Source: an uncultured Planctomycetaceae bacterium
Lineage (GTDB): Bacteria > Planctomycetota > Planctomycetia > Pirellulales > Thermoguttaceae
Length of the DNA: 7,302 nt
Assembly (NCBI GenBank): GCA_947307005.1
Contig: CAMZHY010000176.1
Span: 1-7,302, forward strand
Reading direction: 5' to 3'
A program made the translations under genes and the position numbers. Shown one piece after another: positions 1 to 7,100 of the stretch. Under the pieces are notes generated by a model. The model had not been told where the DNA came from and made no database searches. It saw only the letters and a program-made list of their open reading frames with translations. Each line of letters opens with the position of its first letter. Within the stretch, counting starts at the first letter, position 1.

Positions 1-562
1 TTTCAACGCGGAGAAGCGGACGGGTGAAGATAATGTCGTAGGTTTGCCATTCAGTCGGTTTCTTTACGGCGTTGACATAGGGAGGGAATTGCTTGTAAAT
101 CGCTCCGCATTGCCCTTCGAAGTAGGTTTCGTTTTCATAGGAATCGAGAACCTGGAGTTCGTAATGATTCATGAGGAAAATACCGCTGTTGCCGCGCCCC
201 TGTCCCTTGGCGTTGGGATCTGTGACGGGGGGACAGGCGAATTCGACGTGAAGTTGGCAACTGCCGAATTTTTCCTTGGTGAAAATTGAACCGGCGCCGG
301 GATGAGCCGTTAGGACGCCGTCGGCGACGTCCCACTTGCCGCCGTCCCACGCGTCCATATTGGTTCCATCAAAAAGGACGATTGCGTCGGAAGGCGGATC
401 GGCAGGCGTCTCGCCAGGGGTGACGATGGGCGGTTCTTTCCAATCAATTCCCATACGGAAATCGCCGCCGCGAAATTCGTGAGAGGCGTCCTGCGCATTT
501 GCGTTCGACGCGAACATTGCGAGACCAAGACCGAGCACAAGGGTCAGAAGCGAACGTTTCAT
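1..562 (-). CDS. Secreted DUF1080 (3-keto-disaccharide hydrolase domain) protein, N-terminal part
   Basis: Partial gene: 187 codons from an ATG at 562-560, still open at the left edge, so the C-terminus is missing. Residues 1-23 form a signal peptide: MKR, a Leu/Gly-rich core, then a signal peptidase I site ANA|QD. A Pro-rich linker (about 44-58) leads into the DUF1080 fold. Visible family motifs are LFDGTNMDAW (63-72), WDVADGVL (77-84), GRGNSGIFL (122-130), YELQVLDSY (134-142), the CGAIY segment (152-156) and EWQTYDIIFTRP (171-182). The family is a concanavalin-like beta-sandwich; some members act on 3-keto-glycosides and many are uncharacterised, so the substrate here is unknown. The signal peptide implies export to the periplasm or beyond. 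The start is supported by GGAG (minus strand, plus coordinates 572-575), 9 nt upstream, and by the signal peptide. It is divergent from glgB. Family assignment is firm; catalytic role is inferred. Confidence 0.9.
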   Translation of the reverse strand, partial: MKRSLLTLVLGLGLAMFASNANAQDASHEFRGGDFRMGIDWKEPPIVTPGETPADPPSDAIVLFDGTNMDAWDGGKWDVADGVLTAHPGAGSIFTKEKFGSCQLHVEFACPPVTDPNAKGQGRGNSGIFLMNHYELQVLDSYENETYFEGQCGAIYKQFPPYVNAVKKPTEWQTYDIIFTRPLLRVE

Positions 563-642
563 TTAGAGTAACTCCGAAGGATTGAAAAACGGTGATTCAA
601 AGAAACGACAGTAGGGATGGTTTTAAGTCCTTGAATAATAAT

Positions 643-672
643 AAAATACAGAACAAGGATTTGAAAACGCAA
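643..672 (-). promoter_or_regulatory. Weak candidate sigma-70 promoter for the DUF1080 gene
   Basis: Read on the minus strand, TTGCGT (plus 667-672) is followed 18 nt later by TATTTT (plus 643-648). This would start a transcript roughly 70 nt upstream of the ATG at 562. The -35 matches the consensus at three of six bases and the -10 at four of six. The region is A/T-rich, so chance matches are likely. Confidence 0.3.
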
Positions 673-854
673 CATCATTAATCGTTCCTTAAGAGATTAT
701 TCTCAATTTTTTTCCAAAATCAAGCGCTTAATTATCTTCGTCTTTCCAAAACAAGAGAATGAATTATTACCTCATATCCGTTTACGATTCTACAAGCCGC
801 TTGGAATCTCTTTTACATTTCGAGAAACAGACTTCACTTTTGGTAGAAAACTTG

Positions 855-883
855 TTGCGTGGACAATTATTCGCGACTATAAT
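855..883 (+). promoter_or_regulatory. Candidate sigma-70 promoter for glgB
   Basis: TTGCGT at 855-860 and a perfect TATAAT at 878-883 are separated by the optimal 17 nt. A start near 890 would give a leader of roughly 135 nt before the glgB ATG. This is the best promoter-like match in the divergent gap. The -35 is only half consensus, so the call rests mainly on the -10 and the spacing. Confidence 0.55.
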
Positions 884-940
884 CATCGCTGTGCGTTTTG
901 TTTTTTGTGTCGGACGTCTTATAAAATTGAATGAGTATGC

Positions 941-971
941 TCGTCGATAACTGTTTTCACACTGTTGACGA
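941..971 (+). other. Small bulged hairpin in the presumed glgB leader
   Basis: TCGTC (941-945), a 3-nt bulge, and AAC (949-951) can pair with GTT (964-966) and GACGA (967-971), leaving a 12-nt loop. That gives eight base pairs with one bulge. It could be a leader structure or chance. It ends 42 nt before the SD, no T-run follows it, and it is not a terminator. Confidence 0.25.
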
Positions 972-1013
972 CGCTCCCGTCCTTTATTTAAGTCGTTTGT
1001 GTCTGCGAATTAA

Positions 1014-1019
1014 AAGGGG
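1014..1019 (+). promoter_or_regulatory. Shine-Dalgarno site fixing the glgB start
   Basis: AAGGGG ends 7 nt before ATG at 1027. This favours 1027 over the in-frame ATGs further upstream (931 and 937). Those would add about 30 residues unlike any GlgB N-terminus and lack a comparable SD. Confidence 0.7.
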
Positions 1020-1026
1020 TTCTTTG

Positions 1027-3051
1027 ATGACTAAAGCCGAGAATCTTTCCTTGGGGAAGGGCGACGAGACGGATAATCCTAGGGACTCGTTCTCTTCGGT
1101 TCTTTCGGACTATGATTTCTTCTTGTTTGGTCAAGGGCGCCTTTGGAAAAGTTACGAAAAGCTTGGAGCGCATCCGCGCTTTCTCAACGGCGTTGCCGGC
1201 GTCAATTTTGTCGTATGGGCTCCCAATGCAAAGAACGTTTCCGTAATAGGCGATTTCAACGCTTGGGACGCGCGACGTCATCCAATGCGGAGCCATTATC
1301 CTTCGGGACTCTGGGAAATCTTTGTTCCCGAAGCGTCTGTTGGCGACGTTTACAAGTATCGTGTTGAATCTGACGAAGGCGTTACGGAACGCGCTGATCC
1401 CGTTGGTTTTTACGCAGAGATTCCTCCTCGAACTGCCTCGGTTGTCGCTGATCTCGATAATTACGAATGGCATGATCAAGAATGGCTTGAAAAGCGCGTT
1501 CATGATCAATTTGAATGGAAACATAAGCCGATTTCAATTTACGAGGTTCATTTTGGGAGTTGGTTGAGATATGTCGACGACCCCGGTCGACTTCCTTCAT
1601 ACGGCGAAATTGCCGAGGATTTAGTTGCATACGTTAAGAAACTTGGCTATACCCACATCGAATTTCTTCCGCTGGCGGAACATCCCTTATTGGGAAGCTG
1701 GGGGTATCAAGTAATCGGCATGTATTCGATTACTAGCCGTTACGGCCGTCCTGAAGATTTTATGCGACTTGTCGATCTTTGTCATCAGAACGGCATTGGA
1801 GTTATTGTCGATTGGGTGCCCGCGCATTTTCCTAGAGATCCTCATGGACTTCGTCGTTTCGATGGGACGGCGTTATACGAGTACGAGGATCCCAGACTTG
1901 GCGAACATCGCGATTGGGGAACGCTGATATTTAATTACTCTCGGAATGAAGTTCGCAATTATCTTATTTCCAGCGCGTTTTTCTGGATTGAAAAGTACCA
2001 TATCGACGGTTTGCGCGTAGACGCGGTCGCCTCTATGCTTTATCTGGACTACAGTCGCGAACCTGGCGAATGGAAACCCAATCGATACGGCGGACGAGAG
2101 AACCTTGAGGCTGTTGATTTTCTCAAGGAACTCAATGTTGAAACTCATAAAACTTTTCCTGGCGTTTTGACTATTGCCGAAGAATCGACGACATGGTCCG
2201 GCGTTTGTCGTCCCGTCCATGACGGCGGCCTAGGGTTTTCAATGAAATGGAATATGGGGTGGATGCACGACGCGCTCAAGTTTTCCTGTGAAGATCCGAT
2301 TAACCGCAAGTATCATCATAATCAGTTGACATTTAGCATCACGTATGCTTTTACCGAAAACTTTGTTCTGCCAATATCGCACGACGAAGTCGTTCATGGA
2401 AAAGGGACCGTTATAAGCAATGTCCCGGGCGATCTTTGGCAAAAGTTTGCACAAGCTCGTCTTCTTTACAGCTATATGTGGACTCATCCCGGAAAGAAAT
2501 TGCTTTTCATGGGTTGTGAATTTGGTCAATGGAAAGAGTGGAATTATGACGACGGTCTCGATTGGGCGTTGTTGAACTACGACGACACGCACGGAGGACT
2601 TCAGCGATGTGTTGCTGATTTAAATAAAATTTATCGGAACGAACCCGCGCTTCATGAACTGGATTTCGATTGGCAGGGATTTGAATGGATCGATTGCGAC
2701 GATTGGGAAGAGAGCGTTTTTTCTTATATAAGAAGGGCGAACAATCCTAAAGACTTTGTCGTTGTGATCCTCAACTTTACGCCAGTTCCACGGCGCAAAC
2801 GTTTTGGCGTTCCTGAGAACGGCGATTACCAAGAGATATTTTGCTCTGACGCTCCTTGTTACGGAGGAAGCGGTTGCGGCAATGGTCTTGTTCGCGCCGA
2901 GGCTCTCCCTTGGAATTCCAAACCTTATTCCATAGAGGCGCTAGTTCCGCCTCTTGGCGCTACTTTCTTCAAGCCGTTAGGGGGGCTAAACGATAATGAA
3001 GTCGAAGCCCAACCTTCTTTGTTGGACGAAAAGTCTAGCAACGACGTATAG
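1027..3051 (+). CDS. glgB: 1,4-alpha-glucan branching enzyme GlgB
   Basis: GlgB makes alpha-1,6 branches in glycogen by moving segments of an alpha-1,4 chain; it acts in the cytoplasm. The product is 674 aa if started at ATG 1027. After a polar N-terminus of about 40 residues comes a CBM48-type domain (about 55-145, with NFVVWAPNA and GDFNAWD). The GH13 catalytic barrel (about 169-560) starts at ISIYEVHFGSW and includes HIEFLPLAEHP and GVIVDWVPAHF. The catalytic triad is intact: nucleophile Asp332 in LRVDAVASM, acid/base Glu385 in IAEEST, and Asp453 in SHDEVVHGKGT. Their spacings (53 and 121 residues) equal those of E. coli GlgB (D405, E458, D526). A C-terminal beta domain ends near 660. It is shorter than the 728-aa E. 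coli enzyme because the extra N-terminal domain is absent, as in many bacteria. No other glg gene lies nearby. No clear terminator follows. Confidence 0.97.
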   Translation: MTKAENLSLGKGDETDNPRDSFSSVLSDYDFFLFGQGRLWKSYEKLGAHPRFLNGVAGVNFVVWAPNAKNVSVIGDFNAWDARRHPMRSHYPSGLWEIFVPEASVGDVYKYRVESDEGVTERADPVGFYAEIPPRTASVVADLDNYEWHDQEWLEKRVHDQFEWKHKPISIYEVHFGSWLRYVDDPGRLPSYGEIAEDLVAYVKKLGYTHIEFLPLAEHPLLGSWGYQVIGMYSITSRYGRPEDFMRLVDLCHQNGIGVIVDWVPAHFPRDPHGLRRFDGTALYEYEDPRLGEHRDWGTLIFNYSRNEVRNYLISSAFFWIEKYHIDGLRVDAVASMLYLDYSREPGEWKPNRYGGRENLEAVDFLKELNVETHKTFPGVLTIAEESTTWSGVCRPVHDGGLGFSMKWNMGWMHDALKFSCEDPINRKYHHNQLTFSITYAFTENFVLPISHDEVVHGKGTVISNVPGDLWQKFAQARLLYSYMWTHPGKKLLFMGCEFGQWKEWNYDDGLDWALLNYDDTHGGLQRCVADLNKIYRNEPALHELDFDWQGFEWIDCDDWEESVFSYIRRANNPKDFVVVILNFTPVPRRKRFGVPENGDYQEIFCSDAPCYGGSGCGNGLVRAEALPWNSKPYSIEALVPPLGATFFKPLGGLNDNEVEAQPSLLDEKSSNDV

Positions 3052-3182
3052 GACTCTTTGTGTTTTTGTATTTATCCGAGAATTGGTGTTTTTTGCGGCG
3101 TTTGGCGCGTTCGTTGCGACTGGGGGCCTCGACGTCAAAGGGGCTTTATAGATAATTAACGCATGTTTTTTACCGAATTTCG

Positions 3183-3206
3183 CCGTTTGTCTTCCTGTTC
3201 AAACGG
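3183..3206 (+). other. Perfect 7-bp hairpin just upstream of the phosphoesterase SD
   Basis: CCGTTTG (3183-3189) and CAAACGG (3200-3206) are exact inverted repeats around a 10-nt pyrimidine-rich loop. The hairpin ends 17 nt before the SD at 3224. No T-run follows, so it is not a standard terminator. It could be a leader structure, a protein site or chance. Confidence 0.4.
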
Positions 3207-3223
3207 AACGACGATTCAGGATG

Positions 3224-3229
3224 AAGGAG
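3224..3229 (+). promoter_or_regulatory. Strong SD supporting a TTG start
   Basis: AAGGAG lies 7 nt before TTG at 3237, the ideal distance. The nearby ATG at 3221 is in another frame. The site supports TTG as the true start of the phosphoesterase. Confidence 0.8.
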
Positions 3230-3236
3230 AGATCTC

Positions 3237-4052
3237 TTGAGATTCGCTGTTTTTAGCGACATTCACAATAATCTCGAGGCGTTTAAAACCGTCCTTGACG
3301 ATATGCGTAAACAGAATGTCGAGAAGTATTTTTGTCTTGGCGACTTGCTTGGTTATGGTCCTAAGCCGGCCGAGTGCGTCGATCTGATGATGAAAATGTG
3401 CAAGGAGGGCGTGGTTGAGGTCTGTCTACTCGGCAACCATGACCAAGCGACTCTCTATGATCCCGAAGGATTTAACCGTATTGCCGAAGAAGCCGTCTAT
3501 TGGACTCGAGACGTCCTCGAATCGGCGCGAGGACCGCGCGCGAATGTTCGTTGGGATTTTATTGCGGAGCGACCGCGTATTTACCGTTTTATGGATTCTT
3601 TTCTCTTTGTTCACGGTTCGCCTCGAAATCCGATAAACGAATATGTTTTTCCTGAGGATATTGATGAAAAAGAGAAGATGTCAAAGCTGTTCTCATTGAC
3701 TCCACAGTATTGCTTTATGGGACATACCCATGTTCCTGGCGTTTTCGTGGATAGTTCTTCCCATTCTGATTATCAATACGTCTCTTTTAAGGAAATATCG
3801 GAACAAAACGAGGGAAAATATCCTCTAGGCGAACAAAAGCTCATGATAAACGTTGGTTCGGTAGGCCAGCCGCGCGATCAGAATCCTGATTCTTGTTACG
3901 TTATCGTTCAATATGTCGAGGGCGCCGCTGATAACTATGTGGAGTTTCATCGCGTGCCTTACGATGTTTCCAAAACTCAGGATGAGATTATGAGTATTCC
4001 GAGGCTTGCTTCGTTTCCGTTTTTATGGCAACGTCTTACGGACGGTCGTTGA
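3237..4052 (+). CDS. Calcineurin-like metallophosphoesterase (YfcE/MJ0936-type), substrate unknown
   Basis: The product is a 271-aa single-domain cytoplasmic protein with no signal peptide or membrane segment. The binuclear metal site motifs of the superfamily are all present: SDIH (Asp8, His10), GDLLGYGP (Asp36), GNHD (Asn67, His68), VHGSP (His126) and GHTH (His163, His165). INVGSVGQPRD near the C-terminus is also typical of this small-phosphodiesterase branch. Related proteins hydrolyse phosphodiesters or phosphomonoesters in vitro, but biological substrates are mostly unknown and cannot be read from the sequence. The start is TTG, chosen because the family begins almost exactly at M-R-F-A-V-F-S-D and a strong SD sits 7 nt upstream. 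An insertion of acidic and polar residues (about 172-198) precedes the final strands. It lies 185 bp after glgB and 104 bp before yidC, so shared transcription is possible but unproven. Confidence 0.93.
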   Translation: MRFAVFSDIHNNLEAFKTVLDDMRKQNVEKYFCLGDLLGYGPKPAECVDLMMKMCKEGVVEVCLLGNHDQATLYDPEGFNRIAEEAVYWTRDVLESARGPRANVRWDFIAERPRIYRFMDSFLFVHGSPRNPINEYVFPEDIDEKEKMSKLFSLTPQYCFMGHTHVPGVFVDSSSHSDYQYVSFKEISEQNEGKYPLGEQKLMINVGSVGQPRDQNPDSCYVIVQYVEGAADNYVEFHRVPYDVSKTQDEIMSIPRLASFPFLWQRLTDGR

Positions 4053-4156
4053 TACAGATTCGAAAGTTTGCTTTTTTAATTTGTTTTCTTTTCGACAATT
4101 CCCGTGTAGACGTTGTCTCGTCGAGGAATTAAGAGTCATACTTCACTTGTCGTATT

Positions 4157-7100
4157 ATGAGCGCGCCAAAACTTCCTCCTCTTCAGCCTCCCCAAATTCC
4201 AAACTCTATGCGAAAGGGGCTTGAGCAACAGCAGCCGCCAAAGTCGAACTTTTTCTTCATCCTCATGATGACGTTTTTGTTCATTTGGGCTTTTAAGCTG
4301 ATGAGTTCGAAGAGACCGGAAAATGAGATTCCTATCGATTCGCCGCCGCCTATTGCAGACTCCGCTCCCTCTCTCAGCGTCGACGAACGCAACGCGCTTC
4401 CCGAAGAGTTTCTCAAGGCGGCGGACGATTCTCGGCTTTCTCTCAGACCAACTTTCATAACACTTGGTTCTCTTGCCGAGGACAGTCCTTACCGTTTTCT
4501 CGTTACGTTAACGAATCGTGGCGCCGCTATTGCTCGCGTTGAGTTCAACGAAAAGGCTTATATTGACAAGACTGATAAGACGGGATATTTGGGACAAATT
4601 GTTGTCGACGAGTCTCGGGCTTGGAACGAATATGACCTTGGTTTGCCAGGAGTTCGCGCTCAGGTGGTTGGAAAGGGGACTCCTGCGGATCGCGCTGGTC
4701 TGAAACCAAACGATCGCATCGTAGGGTTTGTCGACAGATCAGGCGCGTCGACTCCGATTAACGAGTTTGGCGATTTGCGCGAGGCGCTTCTCCGTACAAA
4801 ACCGGGCGATAAGATCAAGTTAGAAGTTTATGAAGCCGCTACGCTTGAAAATAACGAGCGTTTTCAGCTTGCGCTTCTTACTCTAGACAAACTAATGACG
4901 AGCGAGTCTGAACGCGGCGCTTCGTCTAACGTCGACAATGATGATAAAAATAGAACCGCGTCTTCCGGGCTTACAGAGGACAACCTGGACGAACGTTCTG
5001 TATCTGACGTTTCAGACGCAGAGACGAAACCTGTCGTCGACTCGGCTACAGACGATTCAAACGTCGGGGACGCAGCCGCCGAAGTCGTTGATCGTAAAAT
5101 TAAAGGGGGAAATGACTATAAATCGGAACTTGGCGCTCCCAAAACGCTCGAAGTTACGCTTTCCGATACGCCGCTTTCCGTTTTGCGTCCAAGCGGCATG
5201 GTTCGCAACTACGATGATTATGTAAATCTCGTTGGTTTACAGGGCGTTTTTACAGGCGACAACGACGCTCTGTATTTGCTTGATTCGGCAGACTCTGATT
5301 CTGTGAATAAGCGTAAACTTAACAGCGAGCCTTCCTCATTTCTTGCCACTTTGGCGCGAGTTGACAACGACGTTCTCGAATCTTGGGCGGTTGTTAATTC
5401 AGACGATCGTCGCTCTTCAAACGTTAGCGCTCCACGTTCTTCCGCGTTAGATTCTGAACTTGGCGGTGTTAACATGAGGAACGGTTACTGGGAATACGTT
5501 GAAGACGAATCAAGCGAATCTGTCGCTGTTTTTAGAAAGATCCTCCTCAATCGTCGACTTGAAGTTCTTAAAAAATACGAACTCGTGAAGAACTCGGGAG
5601 AAAAGGACGGCTTGAGCGACTCCTTTGTTAAAAATGGCGAGTCGTATCATCTTAAGATGAGTATAGAGGTCAAAAATTACGATCCTAACTCGTCTCATGT
5701 TGTTTCTTATCTTTTAGACGGACCAACTGGGTTGCCCTTAGAAGGGGCATGGTATTCCGCAGGTCGTAAGACGGGACCAGGCTGGGGCGCTTATGGATTG
5801 CGCGACGTTGTTGTTTCCTCGAATAATCGCAAAAATTTCAACGTTGTTAAATGTTGGGATATAGCTCAAGACAAATCTCGTCAGAGCGATGAGCTTAGTC
5901 TTGACTTTCTCGGGGTTGACGGCCAATATTTTCAGTGTACGACTATTCCGTATATGAATTCCAACGAGGATCGAAAATTTGCTTTTTCGCCGATTCGCGT
6001 TGGTTCTCGAGTAATTGATCATGTTAATTTTACCGACGTTTCCTATCGTCTTAAGAGTAGCGATCAAATTCTTGCGCCCCATGGTCAAACCGGCGATTCT
6101 ATAACGCAGGAATTCGTTGTCTTCATCGGACCCAAGCATCGTTCCATTATGGCTGATTACGGTCTTAGTAAGACGATTGTCTACGGTTGGTTCTGGTTTG
6201 TTTCGATTCCTCTCGTTTGGATTCTTCATTTCTTCCACGACTATATAGTCTTCAATTATGGTCTTGCAATCGTTCTTCTGACTGTGTTAGTCCGTCTCTG
6301 TCTCTTCCCGCTAAGCCGAAAACAAGCGCTTAGTTCTATGCGCATGCAGAAACTGCAGCCCGAGATTGCAAAACTCAAGGAAAAATATGCCGATAATCCG
6401 CAGGAAATGATGGCTGCTCAGCAAGCGCTGTTCAAGAAGTATGGGGTTAATCCACTGAGCGGCTGTCTCCCGATTTTTATCCAGATGCCGATTTTTATAG
6501 GTCTGTATCGAGCTCTTTCAATTGACGTCAGCCTTTATGGGGCGCCTCTCTTTTCCCAGAGTATCCGTTGGTGTTCAAACCTTGCCGCGCCTGATATGGC
6601 GTTCAATTGGAGTGGTTTCTGGAATAGTATTGGTTGTGAATGTTTGAACTTGATCGGACGTGGATTACTCTCAATGTTTTGTCTTTGTACATATTTAAAT
6701 ATTCTACAGGTAGTAACAATCTCGCTTTTCCTGATACAGCAGAAACTTCTTGTTCCACCTGTAGTCGGCGACGACGCTCAGGCGAAACAACAGCGTTCAA
6801 TGCGTCGAATGATGACGTTCATGATGATTTTCATGGGTTTCATGTTCTTCAAGGTGCCGAGCGGTCTTTGCCTTTACTTTATCGTTTCCAGCTTATGGGG
6901 ACTTCTAGAGCGCAAAATGATTCCAAAACGAGACGTTGAATTAGAATCTGCTATAGATTCAGGCGCAGACGCTTCGCTAAAATCTTCTAAGCCGATCGCT
7001 TTCATGTCCACAAAGGATAAACGGCATTCGCGCTTTCAGAAGGGACGCGGTTATGAAGTTTATGGAGTTCGACGCGATAAGAAAGGTCTTCGCCTGACTT

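Larger units (their letters stand above)
563..1026. other. Divergent intergenic region between the DUF1080 gene and glgB
   Basis: This 464-bp stretch is A/T-rich and has no convincing gene. It holds the SD and a weak candidate promoter of the leftward gene, a good candidate promoter and a leader of roughly 135 nt for glgB, and a small imperfect hairpin in that leader. An 8-bp palindrome AAGCGCTT lies at 722-729 and a short GAGA-TTAT-TCTC repeat at 693-704; both are too short to call. I recognise no riboswitch and no tRNA. A 63-codon open frame (759-950) is judged spurious. Confidence 0.6.

Noticed and set aside
135..540. Short open frames within the DUF1080 gene on both strands
   Set aside because: The frame starting at 562 on the minus strand gives a signal peptide and clear DUF1080 motifs; the others are out of frame with it.
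691..712. GAGA-TTAT-TCTC repeat followed by T-run as a terminator
   Set aside because: The stem is only 4 bp and flanking bases do not pair. It also sits between divergent genes, where no terminator is needed.
759..950. Open frame of 63 codons in the glgB upstream region
   Set aside because: Weak SD, no recognisable motif, A/T-driven composition, and it overlaps the best glgB promoter. Probably spurious.
965..990. TTGACG with TATTTA as a second glgB promoter
   Set aside because: The spacer is only 14 nt, too short for sigma-70.
931..1026. Upstream in-frame ATG starts for glgB
   Set aside because: No good SD, and the extra residues do not resemble a GlgB N-terminus. ATG 1027 has AAGGGG at 7 nt.
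988..1524. 178-codon open frame opposite the start of glgB
   Set aside because: It is antisense to a clear GlgB CBM48 region, has no family motifs, and is explained by codon use of the real gene.
3147..3156. TATAGATAAT upstream of the phosphoesterase as a -10 element
   Set aside because: No -35-like sequence lies 16-18 nt upstream, so a promoter is possible but not supported.
4060..4095. T-rich stretch after the phosphoesterase as a terminator
   Set aside because: The only pairing is a 4-5 bp A/T-rich stem (AAAG/CTTT), too weak to call an intrinsic terminator.
5738..6238. 166-codon open frame opposite yidC
   Set aside because: Antisense shadow of conserved YidC sequence, with no domain character.
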